Assembly: GCA_021641225.1 (NCBI GenBank)
Contig: JAJWXI010000060.1
Coordinates: 1-9,469 of the forward strand
Source of the DNA: Collinsella aerofaciens
GTDB taxonomy: Bacteria > Actinomycetota > Coriobacteriia > Coriobacteriales > Coriobacteriaceae
DNA length: 9,469 nt
Reading direction: 5' to 3'
In this document: in pieces, positions 1-6,964 of the stretch
Layout: every line of letters starts with the position of its first letter
Numbering within the stretch: position 1 is the stretch's first letter
Notes under the pieces: model-generated
The model's database searches: none
Seen by the model: only the letters and a program-made list of their open reading frames with translations
What the model was told of the DNA's origin: nothing
Position numbers and translations under genes: made by a program

Positions 1-1019
1 GAGCCCTTCTTGCCGCCCGCGGCGGCCTCCTCCTCGAGCTGGTTTCGCACGTTGTTGGCAACCGTGCCGTACGTACCGCTGCCGAGCATATAGGCGAGCA
101 TCTGCTCCACATCCGGCGCCAACGCCGCACCGTCGCCGTCAAGCACGCTGCCGCAGGCGTCATTCTCAACCACAGCCTGAGCAACGCGACGCAGGTCGGC
201 CTCAAAGTCGGCCATTCCCAGCTTCTGAAGCTCGCAGTCCAGATACGCACGGTCCATCGAACCGCCCCAAGCACGCATGAGCGCCCACTCGTCGGCAAGC
301 CCTCGCACACCGTGGCCCGATGCCGAGTAATGCTTGAACATATGCACGATGTGGAAGAGGTACGCGTCCTCGCGTGCAAACTCGTAGGCAAGCCCCGATA
401 CACCCTCGACGCGACGCGCCTTTGCCCATGGATCTGCGTAGTACTTTCCCCATGCAACATCGGGGCCGGCAAGGATGCGGTGCGGCTCAAAATTGAGGAA
501 CGGGGCCTTCTCGTAAGAGTCGTGATTGCCCATGCCAAAGTGGGCCGTCGTAAACCCCTGGCCCTCCATAATGCGTCGCAGCTCGCGCGCATCGGCCTCG
601 GTCGCCGCAGCTACCGAGCCGTCCTCGCGAACATGTCCAAACAAAAAATCGTTGTCGCACATCCAGCGCATCTCGGGACGCGGATAGGCACGCGACGTCA
701 CTACGCCCTTGAGCGGCAGATGAACAAGCCCCGCCTCGTCCATGACGGAAAAGACGGTCTCGCGCTCCATGTCAAAGACCACATGGCGCATGAGGTTTTG
801 GTCGACCTCCGCCTGCCAGCGCGCCCGTTCGGTCGGGTCCGCCTCAGAAGAGGAAGCGACCGCGAACGCGCAGGTCGTCGTTACCGAGTTCCAGCGCGCA
901 AGGGCAAAAAGGCCGTCCCACGTTACCCCCGTCGGCAACGGGGCGGGCGCCTCTCCGCGCAGCGCGCAGGAGAGCAGGTGCAAGAGATATAGTGATTGGT
1001 TGTCGAGTACAGATGCCAC
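1..1019 (-). CDS. PF14907-like nucleotidyltransferase family protein, 3' end beyond the window
   Basis: The first 339 residues are visible and the frame runs off the left edge, so the C-terminus is missing. Family marks of the uncharacterised NTP_transf_5 (PF14907) proteins are present: LPLKG at residues 102-105 region, followed by YPRPEMRW, an acidic pair in CDNDFLF (D122 and D124, the likely metal-binding Asp-x-Asp), NFEPHR near 177-181 (the family's Glu-x-His stretch), and a helical part with HMFKHY then GVRGLADEWAL near 227-247. The start is taken as GTG at 1019, the first start codon after the in-frame stop of the preceding gene, only 6 nt away; the SD-like AAGGT lies rather far upstream. 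Relatives sit in lasso peptide clusters that also carry an HPrK-like kinase, where one was reported to modify the phosphorylated peptide. The role here is inferred from family and neighbours; the substrate is unknown. Confidence 0.8.
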   Translation of the reverse strand, partial: MASVLDNQSLYLLHLLSCALRGEAPAPLPTGVTWDGLFALARWNSVTTTCAFAVASSSEADPTERARWQAEVDQNLMRHVVFDMERETVFSVMDEAGLVHLPLKGVVTSRAYPRPEMRWMCDNDFLFGHVREDGSVAAATEADARELRRIMEGQGFTTAHFGMGNHDSYEKAPFLNFEPHRILAGPDVAWGKYYADPWAKARRVEGVSGLAYEFAREDAYLFHIVHMFKHYSASGHGVRGLADEWALMRAWGGSMDRAYLDCELQKLGMADFEADLRRVAQAVVENDACGSVLDGDGAALAPDVEQMLAYMLGSGTYGTVANNVRNQLEEEAAAGGKKG

Positions 1020-1025
1020 GCAGGA

Positions 1026-1292
1026 CTAACCTTCCATGAGCCCAGCTTCGCGCATACGCGCGATAAACGAATCCACGTCCTCGCGCGCGCGTTCGGGATC
1101 GACCTCGTACTTGCCCGCGATGCGCTCGGCAATCGCAGCCTCGTCAAGTCCTTCCTCCACGCCACGCCAGATATCGGCGCCCGTGCCGTTGAGCTTCACC
1201 ATGCCATGAAACGACTTGCTCGCCTCGCCCGTGGCGATGGCGACGGCCTGTCCGGCAACGTCGCGCATAACAAATCCCTGCTTAATCCTCAT
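1026..1292 (-). CDS. PqqD-like small peptide-binding protein
   Basis: An 88-residue protein matching the PqqD / RiPP recognition element fold in size and pattern: a beta-strand start (RIKQGFVMRDVAGQAVAIA), the signature LNGTGADIW at residues 34-42, then two helices with YEVDPERAREDVDSFI and a terminal AGLM. PqqD proteins hold the leader of a precursor peptide and present it to a modifying enzyme, in the cytoplasm. I chose ATG at 1292 because AAGGAG lies 8 nt upstream; a GTG at 1301 would overlap that SD. The gene overlaps the end of the HPrK-like gene by 11 nt and ends 6 nt before the nucleotidyltransferase start, so the three are probably translationally coupled. PqqD-like proteins also occur in clusters with no proven peptide product, so a RiPP role is likely but not certain. 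Confidence 0.82.
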   Translation of the reverse strand: MRIKQGFVMRDVAGQAVAIATGEASKSFHGMVKLNGTGADIWRGVEEGLDEAAIAERIAGKYEVDPERAREDVDSFIARMREAGLMEG

Positions 1293-2124
1293 GCGAGGCA
1301 CTCCTTACATATTCGTGGTAATCCAGGCCGGTCAGGCCCTCAAAACTCGCGCGGACGGCATCCTCGGACATATCGCACGCCAACTCATACACCGGCACGC
1401 GCGCGAGCGTGGCATCCAAAAGGTCGAGCGTAAGCACCGAGGCTTCCGCATCCCGCGGAAAGTACACTTGCCGCACTATCCTGTCGATATTGAGCGCCGC
1501 GCTCGCTAGGCGAACGGAAGATGCGCCCGGCTCGCTGCGAGACAGCAGCACGATCCCGGCGAGCGGGGCAGAGTCATTGCATTGCCAGCCCTCTTTGCCG
1601 GCCCACGGCGTGCCGTAGACCACCGGCGGCTCTTCGCGATGTTCCGGGATACGGACAAACGGCTTGTCCCCGTTTATCACCCGCACGGCATCGCCCAAGT
1701 ATTGACGCCACAGGCGAATATGGGTCGACTTGCCCGTACCGCTCGGCGCGGCAAAAAGATAGGCACGCCCCTCAAACTCGATGACCGCGCCATGGACCAG
1801 CAGTCGGCGCCGCTCGGGCAGGCGATTCGCAATCGCACGCTGCACCGCTAACGTCTCCAGATAGGCATCGGTCCAGTCCGTACCCTCGGTGGCCGCCGCT
1901 CGTTCGGCCTCAATATCGGTCTGTGTGACTCTAACATCAAGATCGACGCAAGCTTCAGGGCCAGCATCACAAGCGATGTAGTCTCGGCAAAGTTGCGTAA
2001 TCTGCGCATGCAGAGGATGGACCCTCACAACAAGATCGGCAATACGCATGCAGAAGGGGCATACCCTATCGTCAAATTCATTACTTGTTCGGGCAACACG
2101 GTGCGATTTCAACACAGACCCCAT
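1282..2124 (-). CDS. HPr-kinase-like P-loop protein
   Basis: A 280-residue protein whose second half resembles the HPr kinase/phosphorylase C-terminal domain. HGAV at 111-114 precedes a strand, then the Walker A loop APSGTGKST (126-134), then INGDKP at 150-155, where the catalytic/metal acidic site is expected, then YGTPWAGKEGW (170-180) and APLAGIVLLSR. The N-terminal hundred residues are not the HprK sensor domain; they carry CPFC at 22-25 and further Cys at 46, 52 and 59, possibly a metal site. Such stand-alone proteins accompany lasso peptide genes, where characterised members phosphorylate the precursor. The ATG follows directly on the stop of the membrane protein gene (TAGATG) with no clear SD of its own, implying coupling. 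It is probably not the true HprK of carbon catabolite control, given context and architecture. Substrate here is inferred, not shown. Confidence 0.83.
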   Translation of the reverse strand: MGSVLKSHRVARTSNEFDDRVCPFCMRIADLVVRVHPLHAQITQLCRDYIACDAGPEACVDLDVRVTQTDIEAERAAATEGTDWTDAYLETLAVQRAIANRLPERRRLLVHGAVIEFEGRAYLFAAPSGTGKSTHIRLWRQYLGDAVRVINGDKPFVRIPEHREEPPVVYGTPWAGKEGWQCNDSAPLAGIVLLSRSEPGASSVRLASAALNIDRIVRQVYFPRDAEASVLTLDLLDATLARVPVYELACDMSEDAVRASFEGLTGLDYHEYVRSASHED

Positions 2125-2610
2125 CTACTTGTAATAGCCCGTCCACTTAGAACCGTCGGGTTCCGTAACTTCGCCGGGCTGGTCTTCGCCGGCAGTATCG
2201 GTATTGTCACTTGGCCCATCTTGATTCGAAGAATCCTGGACATTATTATTCGAGCTATTTCCGCCGCTATAGGACGCATTGTTATCTGCTTTACCGCCAG
2301 ACTCATCCGCCTTCTTCGCTACCTTATTGGCATCAGCGGTTTCGGAACCGTTAGATGAATCGGCCGTATCGTTATTTACCTCATCATCCTTGCCTGTTGA
2401 GGCAACGTCTTCCGATTTTTCAGCAACGGTTTCGATGTTCTCAGCGGCCTTATTCTTAGAATTCTCGCCCCCGCGGCTCATAGCAATCGCGATGATTGCC
2501 ACAAGGAGAACAATCACCACGGCAACGACAGCCCAGATGATTTTCTTTTTTTGGGAAGGCCGTTGCGCCATATGGCTCCCTACGCTGCTCGTTTTTGCCA
2601 TCTTCAACAT
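2125..2610 (-). CDS. Single-pass membrane protein with acidic low-complexity tail
   Basis: A protein of 161 residues, or 148 if translation starts at the third Met (2571), which has the better SD (AGGGAG, 4 nt spacer). A KKK cluster leads into one hydrophobic segment (IIWAVVAVVIVLLVAIIAIAM), so the short N-terminus should be cytoplasmic and the C-terminal ~110 residues outside. That tail is low complexity, rich in Asp, Glu, Asn, Ser, Gly and Lys, with no Cys and no fold I recognise, and ends in DGSKWTGYYK. Base composition is richer in A/T than its neighbours. It follows the intercistronic hairpin and its stop touches the HPrK-like start. It could be a membrane platform or extracellular spacer for the modification enzymes, or an immunity or tether protein; none of these is shown by sequence. 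A run of seven A near the KKK codons leaves the frame intact. Confidence 0.82.
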   Translation of the reverse strand: MLKMAKTSSVGSHMAQRPSQKKKIIWAVVAVVIVLLVAIIAIAMSRGGENSKNKAAENIETVAEKSEDVASTGKDDEVNNDTADSSNGSETADANKVAKKADESGGKADNNASYSGGNSSNNNVQDSSNQDGPSDNTDTAGEDQPGEVTEPDGSKWTGYYK

Positions 2611-2629
2611 TCAGTCCGTTCTTTATTAG

Positions 2630-2660
2630 AAGAGGGGGCCGCACAGAGCGACCCCCTCTT
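2630..2660 (-). terminator. Intercistronic hairpin, possible partial terminator or processing site
   Basis: A perfect 9-bp stem AAGAGGGGG/CCCCCTCTT (2630-2638 with 2652-2660) encloses, after a one-base mismatch, a further 3-bp stem CGC/GCG with loop ACAGA. It lies between the short peptide gene and the membrane protein gene. In the direction of transcription it is followed by CTAATAAAG rather than a U run, so full termination is doubtful. The plus-strand side has only TTTT. Read-through control or RNA stabilisation that raises the peptide message over the downstream enzymes is plausible, as is common downstream of RiPP precursor genes. Confidence 0.45.
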
Positions 2661-2671
2661 AGCTTTTAAGG

Positions 2672-2693
2672 CAGCAAGACGGTCTTACTGCTG
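2672..2693 (-). other. Small stem-loop at the stop codon of the short peptide gene
   Basis: In the RNA sense CAGC, bulge AGT, AAGA, loop CCG, TCTT, GCTG can pair, giving two 4-bp helices around a 3-nt bulge. The TAA stop of the 36-residue peptide sits inside it, overlapping the bulge. It lies 11 nt before the larger hairpin at 2630-2660, so the 3' end of the peptide message would carry two adjacent hairpins. It is short and could be chance. Confidence 0.3.
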
Positions 2694-2795
2694 GGCGGGA
2701 ATAAAGGGCGTGTCGTTATCTCCGAGGGAAGTCCTCACAACGTCCTCCGCGTCAACCTCAATAACAGTGAGCTCGGGTTCCGTATACTTTTCCAT
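2685..2795 (-). CDS. 36-residue leader-like peptide, candidate RiPP precursor
   Basis: A 36-codon gene starting MEKYTEPELTVIEV and ending in DTPFIPAQQ. GGAGA lies 7 nt upstream of ATG and overlaps the stop codon of the surface protein gene, only 11 nt away, so start and reality of the gene are well supported despite its size. Y4, P7 and L9 form a YxxPxL motif as in lasso peptide leaders, followed by an acidic stretch (E13, D15, E17, D18) and R21-T22-S23. The last dozen residues (LGDNDTPFIPAQQ) would be the core. It has no Cys, and no Asp/Glu at position 7-9 after any plausible Gly/Ala/Ser start, so a lasso ring is not predicted; T22, S23 and T29 could be phosphorylated. From memory, short proteins with a similar leader followed by an EDV-x-TS-like stretch are common in gut Firmicutes and Coriobacteria, without known product. 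The nearby PqqD-like, HPrK-like and nucleotidyltransferase genes support a modified peptide; alternatively it is a stand-alone small protein. Confidence 0.72.
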   Translation of the reverse strand: MEKYTEPELTVIEVDAEDVVRTSLGDNDTPFIPAQQ

Positions 2796-2806
2796 TTAAC
2801 TTCTCC

Positions 2807-5800
2807 TTACTTGATAGTGGCTAAAATCTGCTGAGCATAATTCCGCTCGCTTGAAGACGCTCCCGGATTACCCAGAATCGCTTGGGCAACCGTTACTACG
2901 GAATGCTGGTGCGATGAGACTTCGGCGACTTCCACCGTCGTCCCATCAACCGTCTGGTACGTAAGATGCTCAGTCACATGAACGGTCGTTGAGTAAGAGT
3001 TGCTCGGTACACCTGTGAGGACGAGGTTTGCCAGGGCACTTCCGTTTTCAAACAGCACGCGCTTATTCGCTTTAACGGGCGTGCGGTCATTTGCGCCGTC
3101 ATTCCAAGTCCACCAGCTATCGATGTACTTAGCGCCATCGGGCACCGAGGTGATGTATCCAAAGCGGAGTGACGTGGACTCGGATGCCTGAGGGCCGTCC
3201 ATGCGCAGGGAACCGCCCATGTACTTGATGTAATCACCGATCTTCACGAACTTGGGGTAGACAGTGCCGTTCGTATCAGTCGAGGCACAGGGCTGAGTGA
3301 GATCGACATCCTTGTACCAGCCAGCAAACGCGTAATCGTCGCTCATGTTGAACTCAGCGTTGTTGATGGTCTTCCTGGTACCGTTGTCGGTGTAGTCCTC
3401 AAGCTTGTAAGACTTATTCACCTCACTTGCAACGACCGCATAATCCGAGAACTTGGCAGTCTCGAAAGTAATCTCGCCCTTCTGAGGGTTCACCTTGGAA
3501 GGCTCAATGAGCTCAACCACGCCGCCGTGATCGCGGGCGACCATAACGTTCTTGCCAGCGATGGACTTAGGATCGACCTTGATTGTCACCGTAATGGGCT
3601 GAGCGGTCTCCCTGACAGGAACCGTTGCGGTAGTCGTCGTACCGTTTTCCGCCTTGACCTCGGTCACCATATCGACGGAGAGCTCGAACGGAACAATCGT
3701 GGAGTCTTTGCTGACAGTTTTGCTGATGTTATCGCTTACCGCGGCAGCTTGAGCGGCCTTGACGACGAGCTGAACGCTGACGGAAGCGTTTTCCTCCTTG
3801 GCAGCATTGACGACCGCGCTGACCTCATTGGTCTTGTCGGTCGTATCAACCGTCACATCGCCGATCTTGGTCTCAGTAGCGCCCGTCTCGACCGTAACGT
3901 TCTTGACGTCATCCGCAGCCTTAGAAGCCGACTCGGCGACCTTCTTCTGTTCGCCCTGATCAACGGTCACACCAGAAGTGGCAACAGAACCAGAGTTCTT
4001 ACTGCCTTCGCCAGGCTTGACCACTTCGCCCTGCTGAGCAACGCCATAAGTACCATCGCTGTTCTTGACGCAGGCAAAGTCCTTAGCGCAGCAGTCGGCG
4101 GGAACCTCGGCGGAGAAGCTGCCGCCGGAAACTGCGGCATTGCCGCGATTGTCCTTATCGTAGTAGTTGCGGATCATCGACGCGGCGCCGGAGAAGGTTC
4201 CCCCGGTGACCTTGAGGCTATCCTTGTCGTTGCCGTAAGAAGAGGTGAACAGAACAGAGGGCGCCGTGCCTTCGGCGGTGAAGGTGCCGCCAGAGATAGT
4301 CGCGTCGCTCCAGTTCATGACAACATACTGGCTCGTGTTAGAGAACGTGCCGCCGGTGATCTCGAGCTTTGTATTCGACCCGTTCTTCACCGCGTTGATG
4401 CCACCGGCGAAGTTACCACCGTTGATAACAAGCTTAGCGTTGGTGTCATCGGCATTGCAAAGATTGCTCGAGAAGCCGCCATTGTTCTTGACAGTGGTGC
4501 CGTCCTTGATGGTCAAGGTTCCCTTGTTCTGAACCGTGTACCAGCTGTTGCCGCCATTCGCATAGGGACTAAGTGTGCCTGCCTCGTTGCTGCGCTCGAA
4601 GGTGCCGCCCTCAAGCGTCGCCGTGCCGGCATTGACCAAGGCACCCTTGGCGTGCGTGACGTTGTCCACCGTACCGGTCTTGGCCTCGCTGGAGTCCGTA
4701 ATAGTCAGCGTACCGTTGTTGGTGATGGTATGACCCTTGACGTTGGTAAGTTTGAAGCCGTTGAGGTCGAGCGTAAAGTTCTTGCCCTCGGCGACCGTCA
4801 CGTCCTCGGCGGCGTCCGCCAGCAGCTTAACCGTATCGCCCTCACCGGCGGCATCGACAGCGGCCTGGACGGATGCGTAACACTTCCCACCGACCTGTGC
4901 ATTGCCCTTTACGGCAGTGTAGGTCGCGTCAGAATCAGAGCCGGCCTTCACAGTGTAATAACCCTCGGCCATGAAATTAGTGCCATCGCCCTCGGCCTTA
5001 TTGTCGGCCGGGTCGAAGCCCTTGAACGTGCCGCCGGAAACCTCGATGGAAGCCTCGCCGCTCTTGTAGTATTCGTCCTTGCAGTTGAGCGTCCAAGCCG
5101 GAGTCACACTCTCGTATGTGCCACCCTTGATATAGATAGAACCGCGCAGAGCATAAATCATGTCAAACTGAGAATCGCTCGTATTTGAAATCTGCTGCTT
5201 ATAAGTGCCGCCCTCAAGCGAAATCTTTGCATTCGGAGAGGTCGCCCATACCACCATAGCCGACTTATTGTTTTCGACAGCAGTAATCACGCCGTCGCCC
5301 TTAATGGTCAAATCGCCGCTTGCGGTCACTTCAAACACGCCGTTCTGACCACTGGCAGTAATGTTGTGTCCATTCAAATCAAGGATGACTTTGTCCTTGA
5401 TCGTCCAATAAGCATTAGCGTCATTCACATCCTGCAGCAGCTTAACGACGTTATCCGTGCCCGAAGCCGCATTAATGGCAGCACCGAGCGTAGAGTACCC
5501 CGTGCCGTTTACTTCCGCTGGAGGGTTAGTTTTTGTAGGAGAAAACGTGCCATCCTCTGATTTCACCACACTATAACCGCTGTCCAAGGTCGCACCATTG
5601 GCAGAGGGGTCAGTAGAGAATGTACCGCCGCGAACGAGTATTTTAGAATCGCTCGTCAGGGCAGGATAATTTGCCGCGCTGTCAAACACCAGGGAAGCGC
5701 ATGGGATCTGGTTCTTGTGGTCTCCAACCCAGCCGGTCTTGTCGCCACCGGTGCAGTTAAAAGTACCACCCGTAACTTTAACGTTGCCAGCACGAGCCAG

Positions 5801-6684
5801 AATACCAACGCCATTGTTGATATTGAAGGTGCCGCCGGAGACGGTAACGTTGTCGTTCCACGGAGCATAGATACCGCATGCGATGTAGCCCTCTGATTCG
5901 ATCGAGCCCTCAAAAGTACCCCTTCTGATCTCGATCGTATTTGATTTACCAACTCGATTGGTACCGTTACCAGCAATTACGGCGTTATCAGTTGCGATCA
6001 GTTTCGCGTTTGACCCACGAACAACAATGGTTGCACCGGTGGATGTGCCGGTGATTATCGAACCCTCGCGCCCTTTAAGCGTGCCGGAGTAAACGGTAAC
6101 TCTAGCATTATCTCCAACTGCCACAGCCACATTTTTCGTGGACTCAACCACACCGGTCTTTTTGGTATCTTGAATATCTGTGGTGCCGTTAATAAGAAGC
6201 GCGGTACCCACGCTCGTAAGGTTATGACCCATCAGGTTAAGATGAACCGTCTTGCCCGCAGGGAAAACAAGGGTTTGGGACAGATTCACATCCGCCAGTA
6301 ACCGAACAGTCTCACCGCTCTTGGCGCTATCAACAGCTTCTTGCAGAGTCTCGTAGTACGTTGGATTGTTAACAGTTCCGGCCGTCGCAACGTAAACTTT
6401 CTCGTCCTCAGCCGTCGGCTCCTCCGCTTGCTGGGCGAGCGAAGCGCCGCTTGCAGCATTAGCATCATCGCTCGCTGCGCCATCAACCGTTTGAGGTTGA
6501 TCGCTCGTGGTTACGTCTTCGGAGTCACCCCCCCCCGCTCACTTTCATTGACTTGGGATTGCTCAGTCGTGGCATCGTTAACGCCCACGGCATCGGCCAA
6601 AGCCGCCGTCGGCATCATCGAAACAACCATCGTGGCCGAAACCAGCACCGTAAGCGCTTTGCGACCCAATGCAGATCTACGCAT
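2807..6684 (-). CDS. Large secreted beta-helix surface protein, interrupted by a G9 frameshift (phase OFF)
   Basis: Start ATG 6684 gives a Sec signal peptide (basic MRRSALGRK, hydrophobic core, PTAALA-DA cleavage after residue 30). At residue 50 a run of nine G shifts the frame, which stops at 6511. With seven or ten G the product would join the open frame that reaches 2807, about 1,292 residues in the ten-G form. In that numbering: acidic linker 31-96; three related modules at 110-158, 397-445 and 603-648 (pattern Y-x-S/T-L/V-x-x-A, DTVKLL-DV, LDLNGH-LT); about thirteen GGTF-type turns between roughly 255 and 855, typical of pectate-lyase-like right-handed beta-helices; a beta-rich linker ending in ITFETAKFSDYAVV; FAGWYKD near 1119, like degenerate InlB/Flg_new repeats; and a C-terminal domain with SLRMDGP and SLRFGY. 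No LPxTG motif, terminal membrane segment or choline-binding repeat is seen, so the anchoring mode is unknown. Probable role: adhesion or glycan contact at the cell surface (inferred). The frame-restored reading continues without stop from tract to 2807. Confidence 0.88.
4742..4879 (-). repeat. Surface protein module, copy 3
   Basis: 46 codons reading from CYASVQAAVDAAGEGDTVKL to LDLNGFKLTN. It matches copies 1 and 2 in the order short strand, Ala-rich helix, GDTVKLL strand, then LDLNG-x-x-LT entry into the beta-helix. Each copy is followed by its own group of GGTF turns, so the protein looks built from three solenoid blocks. Confidence 0.75.
5351..5497 (-). repeat. Surface protein module, copy 2
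   Basis: 49 codons from YSTLGAAINAASGTDNVVKL through LDLNGHNITAS. It has the same 147-nt length as copy 1, but the DNA is divergent, so the repeats are old at protein level and not a recent tandem duplication. Confidence 0.75.
6212..6358 (-). repeat. Surface protein module, copy 1 (reads only in the restored frame)
   Basis: 49 codons reading YYETLQEAVDSAKSGETVRL then LADVNLSQ and LNLMGHNLTS. The first half lies upstream of the GTG at 6289, so that GTG cannot be the true start: starting there would cut the module in two. This is the main proof that the open frame belongs to the signal peptide at 6684. Confidence 0.8.
6511..6684 (-). CDS. 57-residue phase-OFF product: signal peptide plus short tail
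   Basis: As the sequence stands, translation from the ATG at 6684 yields a signal peptide, an acidic Gln/Asn/Ser stretch and then RGGVTPKT before TAA at 6511-6513. After signal cleavage only about 27 residues would remain, so no function is expected. With eight G the frame would close at TGA right after the tract; only a tract length of seven or ten opens the long frame. It is listed separately to make clear what is translated in this isolate. Confidence 0.7.
   Translation of the reverse strand: MRRSALGRKALTVLVSATMVVSMMPTAALADAVGVNDATTEQSQVNESERGGVTPKT
6528..6536 (-). repeat. G9 homopolymer, phase-variation switch
   Basis: Nine consecutive C on the plus strand, so nine G in the coding sense, preceded by GAGC and followed by TGACTCC. 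It encodes Arg-Gly-Gly-Gly in the ON frame. Position (just after the signal peptide, within the first 55 codons) and length are typical for slipped-strand contingency loci. A sequencing or assembly error in the homopolymer is the main alternative. Confidence 0.8.
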
Positions 6685-6690
6685 CCCGTC

Positions 6691-6700
6691 ACCTTCCTTT
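6691..6700 (-). promoter_or_regulatory. Ribosome binding site deciding the surface protein start
   Basis: AAAGGAAGGT lies 6 nt before the ATG at 6684. This favours that ATG over the in-frame ATG at 6723, which has no SD and would add 13 polar residues in front of the signal peptide. Confidence 0.7.
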
Positions 6701-6825
6701 CCGTCGTTATTGACGTCCGACATCGAGCCTCGAATGCCGGAGCAGTGCCAACATCCTAAGCGGCTATGAGGGCGACCCGCGCCGATATGCTCGACATCGA
6801 GAGAAATCCCCTATAGTTAGAATCA

Positions 6826-6855
6826 ATTTTAGGCTCACTGCGCCTAGACGGTCAA
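6826..6855 (-). promoter_or_regulatory. Likely promoter of the surface protein operon
   Basis: In the minus direction TTGACC (6855-6850) and TAAAAT (6831-6826) are 18 nt apart. A start near 6819 gives a 5' leader of about 135 nt before the ATG at 6684. A second possible -10, TATAGG (6815-6810), has a weaker partner GTGAGC at 17 nt. The leader repeats the 10-mer CTCGATGTCG (6801-6792 and 6727-6718), of unknown meaning. Confidence 0.5.
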
Positions 6856-6861
6856 TTGACC
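6850..6861. promoter_or_regulatory. 12-bp perfect palindrome over the -35 box
   Basis: GGTCAATTGACC is a perfect dyad and includes the proposed -35 hexamer TTGACC. A dimeric repressor bound here would block RNA polymerase. No matching second copy was noticed elsewhere in the window. The binding protein is unknown. Confidence 0.4.
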
Positions 6862-6964
6862 AACCCGCTAACGGTAGTTCTATTACTTGTGCTTTACGGA
6901 ATAAGTCTGCTTTATGGACTCTTTGCGAGCTGGCGCTGGGTTTAGCCGGCTATTCCACCGCAAC

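Noticed and set aside
312..992. Plus-strand open frame of 226 codons
   Set aside because: Antisense shadow of the nucleotidyltransferase gene, whose family motifs are clear on the minus strand.
2545..2553. A7 run in the membrane protein gene as a second phase switch
   Set aside because: The frame is open on both sides, the run is short, and it encodes a normal Lys cluster before the membrane segment.
2685..2795. Calling the short peptide a lasso peptide precursor
   Set aside because: The leader motif fits, but no ring residue is spaced correctly and no cyclase is in the window, so only a RiPP-like label is justified.
3527..5188. Plus-strand open frame of 553 codons opposite the surface protein
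   Set aside because: It mirrors the codon pattern of the repeat-rich gene, has no domain, signal or SD support, and ends without relation to any operon.
6287..6289. GTG as the true start of the 1,160-residue surface protein
   Set aside because: No SD precedes it, no signal peptide would be present, and it would cut the first repeat module in half.
6286..6486. Minus-strand 66-codon frame over the linker
   Set aside because: Out of frame with both the signal peptide and the restored surface protein; Arg/Leu-rich shadow.
6885..6964. Terminator after the 191-residue membrane protein gene
   Set aside because: Only a 6-bp stem with a mismatch (GCCGGC/GCCAGC) and no U run was found.
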